Assembly: GCF_015223355.1 (NCBI RefSeq) | Contig: NZ_JADFFK010000027.1 | Location: 1 to 64,000, forward strand | Length of the DNA stretch: 64,000 nt | DNA from: Salipiger mangrovisoli | Lineage (GTDB): Bacteria > Pseudomonadota > Alphaproteobacteria > Rhodobacterales > Rhodobacteraceae | Reading direction: 5' to 3' | The notes under the pieces: generated by a model | Seen by the model: the letters and a program-made list of their open reading frames with translations, nothing else | What the model was told of the DNA's origin: nothing | Database searches by the model: none | Program-made: the position numbers and the translations under genes | Shown here: piece after piece, positions 9,347 through 19,073 of the stretch | How the letters are laid out: each line of letters starts with the position of its first letter | How positions within the stretch are numbered: position 1 is the first letter of the stretch

Positions 9347-10252
9347 ATGATCGCACCCGACGCGCTGCGCGAGATCATCCGCCACGGGCTTCTGTCCTTC
9401 CCTGTCACCCCCTTCGATGCCGACGACCGTTTCGCACCGAAGCCCTTCCAGGCGCATCTCGAGTGGCTCAAGCCGCACAAGGTCGCCGGCCTCATCGTCG
9501 CGGGCGGCACCGGCGAGATGTTCTCGCTGACCCCCGAAGAGATCGTCCAGGTGGTGCGCGCGGCGCGCGAAGTCGCGGGCGATGCGCCGGTGATCGCGGG
9601 CTGCGGCTACGGCGTGCGCATGGCCTGTGACCTCGCGCGCGAGATCGAGGCGGCGGGCGGCGACGGCATCCTGCTGCTGCCGCACTACCTGACCGAGGGC
9701 CCGCAGGACGGCGTTGCCAACCGCATCCGCGCGGTCTGCAAGGCGACCAACATGGCGGTGATCGTCTACAACCGCGGCCAGTCGCAGATCTCGGCCGAGA
9801 CGCTCGAGCAGCTGGCCGACGAATGCCCGAACCTGATCGGCTTCAAGGATGGCACCGGCGACATCGACACCGTGCGCCGCATCACCGTCCGCCTCGGCGA
9901 CCGCCTGTCCTACATCGGCGGCATGCCGACGCACGAGCTTTTCGCCCAGGCCTATCGCGGCGCGGGCATGCCGACCTATTCCTCGGCCGTGTTCAATTTC
10001 GTCCCCGAGACCGCTCTGGAATTCCATGGCGCGTTCCTGGCAGGCGATGACGCGAAATGCGAGCAGCTGCTGCGCGACTTCTACTACCCCTTCGCCAAGA
10101 TCCGCGACCGCAAGTCGGGCTATGCCGTCTCGGCGATCAAGGCCGGCGTGGCGCTGCGCGGGTTCGAGACCGGCCATGTGCGCGCGCCGCTCACCGATCT
10201 CACCGGCGAAGAGATCGAGATGATGCGCGAACTCATCAAGGGCCGCAACTGA
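9347..10252 (+). CDS. kdgD: 5-dehydro-4-deoxyglucarate dehydratase (KdgD type), copy 2
   Basis: 301 residues, clearly paralogous to the kdgD at 851. Schiff-base lysine K167 ([10 protein letters not shown]), conserved Y141 (VIVYNRGQ) and N-terminal [14 protein letters not shown]. Produces alpha-ketoglutarate semialdehyde and CO2 from 5-keto-4-deoxyglucarate. ATG at 9347 with GAGGAG upstream; an upstream in-frame ATG at 9299 lies inside the stem-loop and is rejected. The stop codon overlaps the start of the next gene (TGATG). Confidence 0.92.
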   Translation: MIAPDALREIIRHGLLSFPVTPFDADDRFAPKPFQAHLEWLKPHKVAGLIVAGGTGEMFSLTPEEIVQVVRAAREVAGDAPVIAGCGYGVRMACDLAREIEAAGGDGILLLPHYLTEGPQDGVANRIRAVCKATNMAVIVYNRGQSQISAETLEQLADECPNLIGFKDGTGDIDTVRRITVRLGDRLSYIGGMPTHELFAQAYRGAGMPTYSSAVFNFVPETALEFHGAFLAGDDAKCEQLLRDFYYPFAKIRDRKSGYAVSAIKAGVALRGFETGHVRAPLTDLTGEEIEMMRELIKGRN

Positions 10253-11208
10253 TGGCCATCGGGCCGGTTGCCGTTCTTGAGCCAGCCAGCCCCGGCATGC
10301 GGGCGCGGATCGAAGAGCTTTGCGAAGGATTCGATCTGCGCTTCGTCAGCAGCGTCGAGAGCGCCGACTTGCGCGCGGCGCTCGCCGGCGCGCGCTACGC
10401 GGTGACCCGGGGGCTGCGGTTTCCTGCCGAGCTGCTGGTCGAGGCGGAGGCGCTGGAGCTGGTGCATCAGTGGGGCACGGGTATCGACGGTATCCCGCTC
10501 GATGCCGCCCGCGCCTGCGGCGTCACCGTCGCGCGCTCGCCGGGGATGAATGCGCCTTCGGTCGCCGAGGCCACGCTGGCGCTGATGCTGGCCACGCTGC
10601 GGCGGCTGCCGCAGGTGCAGGCGGCGTTTCGCGGCGGCAGCTGGGACCAGCCCGACCTCTGGCGCGAGGCGCGCGACCTCGGGGCCTGCCGTGTCGGGCT
10701 GATCGGCATGGGGGCCATCGGGCAGGAGGTGCTGAAGCGCCTCAAGGGCTTCGGCTGCGAGATCGCCTATACCAGGCGCTCGGGGGCCGATGCGGCGCTC
10801 GATGCTCAGTTCCTGCCGCTGGACGAGCTGCTTGGCTGGGCCGATGTGATCTCGCTCCACCTGCCGCTGACCGCGGAGTCGAAGCACCTGATCCGGGCCG
10901 AGACCCTCGCGGCGATGAAGCCCGGTGCGGTGCTGATCAACACCTCGCGCGGCGGGCTGGTGGACGAGGCGGCGCTGGTCGCGGCGTTGCGGTCGGGTCA
11001 GCTCGGGGCGGCGGGGCTCGACGTTTTCGAGACCGAGCCGGTGACCGGCCCGAACCTGCTGCTCGAGCTGCCCAATACCGTGACGCTGCCGCATGTGGCG
11101 GGGCGCACCTTAGACAATTTCGACCGCATGGTGCGGCATTGGGCCGGGAACATCCGCGCCCATGACGAGGGGCGTCAGATCGACCCGGCCTGCATCGTGC
11201 TGCCCTGA
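10252..11208 (+). CDS. D-isomer-specific 2-hydroxyacid dehydrogenase
   Basis: 318 residues, NAD(P)-dependent interconversion of a 2-hydroxy acid and a 2-oxo acid. Rossmann motif GMGAIG at 152-157, and the catalytic triad R233 (NTSRGGLVDE), E262 (FETEP) and H281 (LPHVAGRT). Translationally coupled to kdgD by a one-base stop/start overlap, so it belongs to the sugar-acid operon. It could reduce glyoxylate or hydroxypyruvate or a keto-sugar acid. The exact substrate is not inferable. Confidence 0.88.
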   Translation: MAIGPVAVLEPASPGMRARIEELCEGFDLRFVSSVESADLRAALAGARYAVTRGLRFPAELLVEAEALELVHQWGTGIDGIPLDAARACGVTVARSPGMNAPSVAEATLALMLATLRRLPQVQAAFRGGSWDQPDLWREARDLGACRVGLIGMGAIGQEVLKRLKGFGCEIAYTRRSGADAALDAQFLPLDELLGWADVISLHLPLTAESKHLIRAETLAAMKPGAVLINTSRGGLVDEAALVAALRSGQLGAAGLDVFETEPVTGPNLLLELPNTVTLPHVAGRTLDNFDRMVRHWAGNIRAHDEGRQIDPACIVLP

Positions 11209-11285
11209 GGGCTGGCCAGAGGGTTGCCAAGAGGGCGGGCCTGAAATCTGGCCTGCAATCCTGCCCGAGGGCGGCTGAAGAGCTG

Positions 11286-11333
11286 CCCTGAGGGCGGCCC
11301 GAGAGTTGGCCCTAGAGTTGGCCCGAGGGCTGG
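11286..11333 (+). repeat. Four tandem 12-bp repeats
   Basis: Contiguous units CCCTGAGGGCGG, CCCGAGAGTTGG, CCCTAGAGTTGG and CCCGAGGGCTGG, inside a wider low-complexity stretch (about 11209-11345) built from similar GAGGGC/GGCC words. It fills the gap between the hydroxyacid dehydrogenase and the ThDP enzyme gene. Confidence 0.7.
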
Positions 11334-11386
11334 CGAGGGGCCTGCCGTGTGAACGGCCCTGAGACGCGTAGTTGGGAGGAGAGACC

Positions 11387-13045
11387 ATGTCTGACATCGA
11401 GGCGCGCACCGGAGGCAAGGTGCTGGTGGATCAGCTGCTGATCCATGGCGCGGACTGCGCCTATTGCGTGCCGGGAGAGAGCTATCTCGAGGTGCTCGAC
11501 GCGCTGCACGACGTGCGCGAGCGTTTCACGCTCTACAACGCCCGGCACGAGGCGGGGGCGGCGGACATGGCCGAGGCCTATGGCAAGCTCACCGGCAGGC
11601 CCGGCATCTGCATGGTGACCCGCGGGCCAGGCGCCTGTCAGGCGGCGGTGGGCGTGCATATCGCCTATCAGGACTCGACCCCGATGATCCTGCTGGTCGG
11701 TCAGGTCGGGCGCGACACCATGGACCGCGAGAGCTTTCAGGAAATCGACTACCGCCAGATGTTCGCCCCGGTGGCGAAATGGGCGGCGCAGATCGACAGC
11801 GCGGCGCGCATCCCCGAATACATGGCGCGGGCCTTCCGCGTCGCCACCTCGGGCCGCCCCGGCCCGGTGGTGCTGGCGCTGCCCGAGGACATGCTGACCG
11901 ACGTGGTGCGCGTGGCCGACGCGCGCCCCTACCGCCCCAGCGTCCCGGCCCTGACCGCCGACGACGCGGCGGCGGTAATGGCGGCGCTGGCGCAGGCGAA
12001 GCGCCCGCTGCTGCTGGCCGGCGGCCCCGGCTGGACCGACGCGGGCGCGGCGGCGCTGCTGGAGTTCGCCACGGCCAACCGCCTGCCGGTGGCGACCAGT
12101 TTCCGCCGTCAGGACCTGATCGACCACCGCTCGGATGTCTATGTCGGCGACTTCGGCACCGGCGTCGCCCCGAGCCTCGTCAAGCGGCTCGCCGAGGCCG
12201 ATCTGCTGCTGGTCATCGGCGCGCGGCTCGGAGAGATCACCACCAAGACCTACGCGACACTCTCGGTGCCGACCCCGGCGCAGACGCTGGTGCATATCCA
12301 TGTCGACGCGAATGAGATCGGCCGGGTCTATTCGCCCGCGCTCTCGGCGGTCTCGGGCCCCGATGCGGCGCTCGCGGCGCTGACCGCGCAGCCCGCCACC
12401 CCGGCAGAGGACGGCTGGCGCGCGGCGCTGCGCGATGAATACCTCGCGGATTCCGAGCCGCCGCCGCATGACTTCCCGCTCGACATGGGGCAGGCCATGG
12501 CCGAGGTGCGCGACCTCATCCCGGCGGATGCGGTCATCACGCTCGACGCGGGCAACCACACCGGCTGGGCGCAGCGCTTCCTGCGCTACGCCCGACCGGG
12601 GCGGCAGATCGGCTCGACCTGCGGCTCGATGGGCTACGCGGTGCCCGCCGCCGTCGCCGCCTCGCTCGAGGACCCGCAGCGGCAGGCCATCGCCTTTGTC
12701 GGCGACGGCGGCTTCATGATGTCGGGCATGGAGATCGCCACCGCCGTGCAGCACGGCGGCCGGCCCATCGTGCTGGTCTTCAACAACGGCACCTACGGCA
12801 CGATCCGCATGCATCAGGAGCGCGAACATCCCTCCCGCATCTCGGGCACCGACATCGTGAGCTCGGATATCGGCAAGATCGCCGAGGGCCTCGGCGCGGC
12901 CCATGCGCGGGTGACCAAGACCGCAGAGTTCCGGCCCGCGCTGCTTGCCGCCTTCGAGCACGCAGGCCCCACGGTGATCGAACTGATCACCGATCCCGAA
13001 CAGATTTCCACCCGCACGACGGTGAGCCGCCTGCGCGGCCAGTAA
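11387..13045 (+). CDS. Thiamine diphosphate enzyme, acetolactate synthase-like
   Basis: 552-residue ThDP enzyme with the three-domain layout of the AHAS/POX/benzoylformate decarboxylase family. The activating glutamate is E55 (ARHEAGAADMAEAYG). The ThDP/Mg motif begins GDGGFMMSGME near residue 437 and ends in FNNGTYG. No regulatory subunit gene accompanies it, so a catabolic decarboxylase or carboligase acting on a 2-oxo acid is more likely than acetolactate synthesis. GGGAGGAGAG precedes the ATG at 11387. Followed after 11 bases by an IlvD/Edd dehydratase. Confidence 0.85.
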   Translation: MSDIEARTGGKVLVDQLLIHGADCAYCVPGESYLEVLDALHDVRERFTLYNARHEAGAADMAEAYGKLTGRPGICMVTRGPGACQAAVGVHIAYQDSTPMILLVGQVGRDTMDRESFQEIDYRQMFAPVAKWAAQIDSAARIPEYMARAFRVATSGRPGPVVLALPEDMLTDVVRVADARPYRPSVPALTADDAAAVMAALAQAKRPLLLAGGPGWTDAGAAALLEFATANRLPVATSFRRQDLIDHRSDVYVGDFGTGVAPSLVKRLAEADLLLVIGARLGEITTKTYATLSVPTPAQTLVHIHVDANEIGRVYSPALSAVSGPDAALAALTAQPATPAEDGWRAALRDEYLADSEPPPHDFPLDMGQAMAEVRDLIPADAVITLDAGNHTGWAQRFLRYARPGRQIGSTCGSMGYAVPAAVAASLEDPQRQAIAFVGDGGFMMSGMEIATAVQHGGRPIVLVFNNGTYGTIRMHQEREHPSRISGTDIVSSDIGKIAEGLGAAHARVTKTAEFRPALLAAFEHAGPTVIELITDPEQISTRTTVSRLRGQ

Positions 13046-13056
13046 GCGAGACCCCC

Positions 13057-14796
<1,740 letters not shown>

Positions 14797-14803
14797 GGTG
14801 ACC

Positions 14804-15712
14804 ATGACCAGACCCGTGCTCTACATGCCCCGCGCCTTCGCCACCAGCGAGGGACGCCTCGACGGGTACCAGCTCACCGGACCCGATCGGACCGGCCGCG
14901 ACGGCGAGGTGCGGGCCATGGCCGTCGCCGGCACCGGCAAGGTCGATGCCGCGGTGATGGATCGCTTCCCCGCGCTGGAAATCATCGCCAAGTTCGGCGT
15001 CGGCTACGACAGCATCGACGTGGCCGCGGCGCAGGCGCGCGGGATCGTGGTGACCAACACGCCCGACGTGCTGACCGAAGAGGTTGCCGACTTTGCGCTC
15101 GGCCTGCTGATCGCCACGTCGCGGCAGCTGCCGCAGGCCGATGCCTACCTGCGCGCCGGGCACTGGCCGCAGAAACCCTATCCGCTGACCTTCTCGCTGC
15201 GGGGGCGGAAGATCGGCCTGCTCGGGCTCGGCCGGATCGGGCAGGCGATTGCCGAGAGGCTCACCGCGATGAAGCTCGAGGTCGCCTATTGCACCCGCAG
15301 GCCGCGCGATCTGCCCTATGCCCACTATCCCGATGCGCTGGCGCTGGCCGAGGCCTGCGACGCGCTGGTGGTGATCGTGCCGGGCGGCGCAGAGACCGCG
15401 GGCCTTGTCGATGCAGCGGTGATCGAGGCGCTGGGGCGGCAGGGTATTCTGGTCAACGTCGCGCGCGGGACCGTGGTGGACGAGGCCGCGCTCATCGCGG
15501 CGCTGTCGACCGGCAAGCTCGGCGCGGCCGGGCTGGATGTGTTCGAATACGAGCCGCAGGTGCCGCAGGCGCTGATCGACCTGCCGAACACGGTGCTGCT
15601 GCCGCATGTGGGCTCGGCAACCGAGGTCACCCGCCGGGCGATGGGCGACCGGGTTCTGGACAACCTCGATGCCTGGTTCGGCAGCGGCAAGGTTCCGGAT
15701 CGGGTCGCCTGA
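14804..15712 (+). CDS. D-isomer-specific 2-hydroxyacid dehydrogenase (second in region)
   Basis: 302 residues. Rossmann motif GLGRIG at 141-146, catalytic R221 (NVARGTVVDE), E250 (FEYEP) and H268 (LPHVGSA). Resembles glyoxylate/hydroxypyruvate reductases in layout. The ATG at 14804 lies 8 bases after the dehydratase stop, with a TGAGGTGA ribosome site overlapping that stop. Last gene of the plus-strand sugar-acid run. May reduce glycolaldehyde- or glyoxylate-derived by-products, which is inference. Confidence 0.87.
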   Translation: MTRPVLYMPRAFATSEGRLDGYQLTGPDRTGRDGEVRAMAVAGTGKVDAAVMDRFPALEIIAKFGVGYDSIDVAAAQARGIVVTNTPDVLTEEVADFALGLLIATSRQLPQADAYLRAGHWPQKPYPLTFSLRGRKIGLLGLGRIGQAIAERLTAMKLEVAYCTRRPRDLPYAHYPDALALAEACDALVVIVPGGAETAGLVDAAVIEALGRQGILVNVARGTVVDEAALIAALSTGKLGAAGLDVFEYEPQVPQALIDLPNTVLLPHVGSATEVTRRAMGDRVLDNLDAWFGSGKVPDRVA

Positions 15713-15728
15713 GACATCCGGGCACCGG

Positions 15729-15765
15729 AGACGAAAGCGCCCGCAGCGATGCTCCGGGCGCGTCT
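15729..15765. terminator. Weak bidirectional terminator between convergent genes
   Basis: GCGCCC (15737-15742) pairs with GGGCGC (15756-15761), with short outer AGAC/GTCT arms, in the 75-base gap between convergently transcribed genes. The loop is long and no T-tract follows, so the call is weak. Confidence 0.35.
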
Positions 15766-15787
15766 GCTTCGGGGGCAGGAAGACGGC

Positions 15788-16501
15788 TCAGCGACCCGCC
15801 TTTGCGCGCCAGTCCTGGAAGAGCGGCCCGTATTTCTCTTCGTTGACACGCGGGTAGAGCCCGATGATCGGCTCGCCCGCCTTGACCTGCTCGACGACGA
15901 AATCCTCGTAGGCGGTCATCTCCCGGGCCTCGGCGGCGACCTCGTCGGCGATCTCTGCAGGGATCACGATGACGCAGTCGGCGTCGCCGACGATGACGTC
16001 GCCGGGAAACACCGGGGCATCGCCGCAGCCGATCGGCTCGTTGATCGCGATGGCTTCGTTGTTGGTCAGGTTGGTCGGGCTCGAGGGGCGCGTGTGGTAG
16101 GCGGGAATGTCGAGCCCGGCGATCACCGCGGCATCGCGGAAGCCGCCGTCGGTCACCACGCCGGCGCCGCCGCGCACCATGAGCCGGGTGATCAGGATGT
16201 CACCGGCAGAGGCGGCGTTGGCCTGCTTGCGGCTGTCCATCACCAGCACATGGCCCTCGGGGCAGGTCTCGATCGCCACCCGCTGCGGGTGCTCGGGGTT
16301 GCGGAATTCGCTGAGCTGGTTGCGGTCCTCGCGGGCGGGCATGTAGCGCAGGGTGAAGGCAGGGCCAACCATGTTCTTGCCCTTCCAGCCGAGCGGGTGC
16401 ACGCCCTGGATCACCTGGTTGCGCAGGCCCCGCTTGTAGAGCGCGGTGGCCAGCGTCGCGACGGACACATCCATCAGGATGTCACGGGTTTCGGGGTTCA
16501 T
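15788..16501 (-). CDS. RraA / HMG-CHA aldolase superfamily protein
   Basis: 237 residues. The ATG at 16501 has GGAGGAG just upstream; the same frame continues open to 16807 only as antisense of the next gene. It contains the class II pyruvate aldolase signature D-X20-R-D exactly: D101 (AGDILITR), then R122-D123 (GGFRDAAV). This favours a divalent-metal aldolase giving pyruvate over an RNase E regulator. Last gene of the minus-strand operon dehydratase - KDA dehydratase - semialdehyde dehydrogenase - this gene, so it may cleave a 2-keto-3-deoxy sugar acid or an analogue. That role is inference. Confidence 0.8.
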   Translation of the reverse strand: MNPETRDILMDVSVATLATALYKRGLRNQVIQGVHPLGWKGKNMVGPAFTLRYMPAREDRNQLSEFRNPEHPQRVAIETCPEGHVLVMDSRKQANAASAGDILITRLMVRGGAGVVTDGGFRDAAVIAGLDIPAYHTRPSSPTNLTNNEAIAINEPIGCGDAPVFPGDVIVGDADCVIVIPAEIADEVAAEAREMTAYEDFVVEQVKAGEPIIGLYPRVNEEKYGPLFQDWRAKAGR

Positions 16502-16525
16502 CGAGGTCTCCTCCAAGTCAATCGG

Positions 16526-16557
16526 GGTCCCGGTCCGCGGCCGCATGGGCCGGGACC
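16526..16557 (-). other. Intercistronic stem-loop before the RraA-like gene
   Basis: Inverted repeat GGTCCCGG / CCGGGACC with additional inner GC pairs, in the 70-base gap between the semialdehyde dehydrogenase stop and the RraA-like start. There is no T-tract on the minus strand, so it is a likely stabiliser or attenuator. Confidence 0.5.
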
Positions 16558-16571
16558 GGGCGGGGTTCGCG

Positions 16572-18101
16572 TCAGGCGAGATCCTCGGGCAGCACCGCGC
16601 CCGGGATGTTCTGGTAGCAGACCGGCCGCAGGAAGCGGCGGATCGACAGCGTGCCGACCGAGGTCGCGCCGAAGTTGGTCGAGGCCGGATAGGGCCCGCC
16701 GTGCACCATCGCGTCGCAGACCTCGACGCCGGTGGGGAAGCCGTTGGCCAGCACCCGGCCGGCCTTGCGCTCGAGCACCGGCAGCAGCCTGCGCGCCGCT
16801 TCGGCATCCGCGTCGTCCATGTGCAGGGTCGCGGTGAGCTGGCCCTCGAAGCCCTTGGCGAGCGTGACCATCTCGTCGAGGCCCGAGACCCGCACCACGA
16901 GGCCGAGCGGCCCGAAGACCTCTTCCCCCAGCGCGTGATCCTGCAGGTAGTTCGCGGCGTCGGTCTCGTAGAGGTTCGGCGCGGCCGACCGCGGGCCGCT
17001 CTCGGTGGTCAGCAGCGGGCGCACCGCGTTGCGGCCATCGAACCGGTCCTTGCCCGCGCGGTAGGCGCCCGCGATGCCCTCGGTGAGCATGGTCTGCGGC
17101 GCGGCCTTTTCCAGCGCCGCGCGGGCGGCCTCGACAAAGGCATCGCCCTCGGCGCCGGTGCCGACCACGGCGATGCCGGGGTTGGTGCAGAACTGGCCGG
17201 CGCCCATGGTCAGCGAGCCGGCCCAGCCGGTGCCGATCTCGGCGCCGCGCGCCTTGGTGGCCGCGGGCAGCACGAACATCGGGTTCACCGAGCCCAGCTC
17301 GCCGAAGAAGGGGATCGGCACCTCGCGCTGCGCGCAGAGATCAAAGAGGGCACGGCCGCCGCCGAGCGAGCCAGTGAAGCCGACGGCGTTGATCAGCGGG
17401 TGCTGCACCAGCGCCTGGCCGACCTGGCGGTTGCCGCCCTGGATCAGCGAGAAGACACCCTTGGGCATGCCGCAGCTCTCGATGGCGGCGGCGATGGCCT
17501 CGGCGACGATTTCGCCGGTGCCGGGGTGGGCGGAGTGGCCCTTGACCACGACCGGGCAGCCAGCGGCCAGCGCGGCGGCGGTGTCGCCGCCGGCGGTGGA
17601 GAAGGCGAGCGGGAAGTTCGAGGCGCCGAACACCGCAACCGGACCGATCGGGCGCTGGACCATGCGCAGCTCGGGGCGCGGCAGCGGCTGGCGGTCGGGC
17701 AGGGCGGCATCGACGCGGACGTCGAGGTAGTCGCCCTTGCGGATGTGCTCGGCGAAGAGGCGAAGCTGGCCGGTGGTGCGGCCGCGCTCACCCTGCAGGC
17801 GCGCCTCGGGCAGGCCGGTTTCCTGCGTGCCGATCTCGGTGATCGCCTCGCCGCGCGCCTCGATCTCGTCGGCGATGGCCTCGAGGAATTTCGCACGGGT
17901 CTCGCGGCTGGTGTAGCCATAGGTCCAAAAGGCGTCTTCCGCGGCCTTGCAGGCCTGATCGACCAGCTCGGGGGTGCCGACAGAGAACGCATGCACCGGG
18001 CCGGTCGCGGGTTCCGAGGAGAATTCCGCCTCGGTGGCGATCCACTCACCTGCGATCAGGTGCTTGCCGTGCGGGGTGAAGATCGGGGTCGTGCCGTCCA
18101 T
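16572..18101 (-). CDS. Alpha-ketoglutarate semialdehyde dehydrogenase (copy 3)
   Basis: 509 residues, same family as the genes at 1 and 7760. Starts MDGTTPIFTPHGKHLIAGEW at 18101 with GAAAGGA upstream; the open frame further upstream is antisense coding and is ignored. Catalytic Glu (FFGELGSVNP) and Cys (GAGQFCTNPG) are present. It lies directly downstream of the DHDPS-family dehydratase that should make its substrate. The C-terminal half is markedly similar to copy 1, suggesting a relatively recent duplication or exchange between those two. Confidence 0.93.
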   Translation of the reverse strand: MDGTTPIFTPHGKHLIAGEWIATEAEFSSEPATGPVHAFSVGTPELVDQACKAAEDAFWTYGYTSRETRAKFLEAIADEIEARGEAITEIGTQETGLPEARLQGERGRTTGQLRLFAEHIRKGDYLDVRVDAALPDRQPLPRPELRMVQRPIGPVAVFGASNFPLAFSTAGGDTAAALAAGCPVVVKGHSAHPGTGEIVAEAIAAAIESCGMPKGVFSLIQGGNRQVGQALVQHPLINAVGFTGSLGGGRALFDLCAQREVPIPFFGELGSVNPMFVLPAATKARGAEIGTGWAGSLTMGAGQFCTNPGIAVVGTGAEGDAFVEAARAALEKAAPQTMLTEGIAGAYRAGKDRFDGRNAVRPLLTTESGPRSAAPNLYETDAANYLQDHALGEEVFGPLGLVVRVSGLDEMVTLAKGFEGQLTATLHMDDADAEAARRLLPVLERKAGRVLANGFPTGVEVCDAMVHGGPYPASTNFGATSVGTLSIRRFLRPVCYQNIPGAVLPEDLA

Positions 18102-18166
18102 GGGGAAAGGTCCTTTCGGGGGCAGAGGGAAGCTTGGGAGAGGGGCGCCGGGCGGCGCCCCGGGGA

Positions 18167-19063
18167 TCAGATCAGGCCGTTGGTCTTGAGGAAGACCTGC
18201 AGCTTGTCCTGCTGCGCCGGGGTCAGCGGCCAGGCCGAGGGCGGGCGCGTGGCGCCGCAATCAAGGCCGGTGGCCTGTAGCGCGGCCTTCACGCCGGTCA
18301 CATTGGTGCCGTTCAGCTCTTCGGCGCGGATGTCCTCGAAGGCCTGCATCTCGCCGATCAGGCGGTTGGCCTCGACGTAGTCCGACGCCTCGAGCGCGGC
18401 ATGGATCGCCAGCGAGCGCTCGGGCCAGACGTTGATCAGCCCCGAGGTGAAGCCGCGCGCGCCCACCGCGTAGAAGGTCGGCGCCCAGACCTCGGCGAGC
18501 CCGCCGACCCAGGTGATCGAGGGATCGCAGGCGGCCTTGGCGGCGGCGAGCTTCTGCGGGTTCGGGGTGGCCCATTTCACGCCCTTCACCCCCGGCACGG
18601 CGCAAAGATCGGCGATGGCGCCGGTGCCGATCGCGTCGTTGCGCAGGTAGAGCATCATCGGCAGCCCGCCCGAGGCGTCGGCGATCGCCTTGACGTAATC
18701 CACCGTGCCGCGCGGCGCGACGAAGGGATCGGGCGGCTGGTGGATCATCAGCGCGGTGGCACCGGCCTCGGCGCTGGCGCGTGCCAGCGCGCAGGCATCG
18801 CGGATGCCGCGGCCGATGCCGGCCAGCACCGGGGCGCGGCCGTCCACCATGGCGCAGACCTCGCGGGCCATGGTGATCGCCTCGTCGGTGGTCAGCGCGT
18901 AGAACTCGCCGGTGTTGCCGTTGACCACGGGCATGTGCAGCCCGGCGCCGAGCGCGCGGTCGATGATCGGCGAAAGCTTGGCCGGGGCAATCTCGCCCGC
19001 CTCGTCGTAGGGGGTGACGAGGATGCCGGAAATGCCGGCGAGGGCGGTATCGAGATCAAGCAT
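18167..19063 (-). CDS. DHDPS-family dehydratase, probable 2-keto-3-deoxypentonate dehydratase
   Basis: 298-residue TIM-barrel enzyme. Y139 (MMLYLRND) and Schiff-base K163 (VKGVKWATPNP) are in place. It sits between an IlvD/Edd pentonate dehydratase and an alpha-ketoglutarate semialdehyde dehydrogenase, the same three-step order known for L-arabonate degradation (arabonate dehydratase, L-2-keto-3-deoxyarabonate dehydratase, KGSA dehydrogenase). It is therefore most likely the 2-keto-3-deoxypentonate dehydratase. ATG at 19063 with CTGAGGAGACC upstream, overlapping the stop of the preceding gene region. Confidence 0.82.
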   Translation of the reverse strand: MLDLDTALAGISGILVTPYDEAGEIAPAKLSPIIDRALGAGLHMPVVNGNTGEFYALTTDEAITMAREVCAMVDGRAPVLAGIGRGIRDACALARASAEAGATALMIHQPPDPFVAPRGTVDYVKAIADASGGLPMMLYLRNDAIGTGAIADLCAVPGVKGVKWATPNPQKLAAAKAACDPSITWVGGLAEVWAPTFYAVGARGFTSGLINVWPERSLAIHAALEASDYVEANRLIGEMQAFEDIRAEELNGTNVTGVKAALQATGLDCGATRPPSAWPLTPAQQDKLQVFLKTNGLI

Positions 19064-19073
19064 CAGGGTCTCC

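Noticed and set aside
7607-10177. 856-codon open frame on the minus strand
   Set aside because: Antisense to the KGSA dehydrogenase and kdgD genes. Its composition (Arg, Ala, Gly, His rich) is that of a high-GC shadow frame, with no domain.
16446-18380. 644-codon open frame on the plus strand
   Set aside because: Antisense to the KGSA dehydrogenase copy 3. No recognisable domain.
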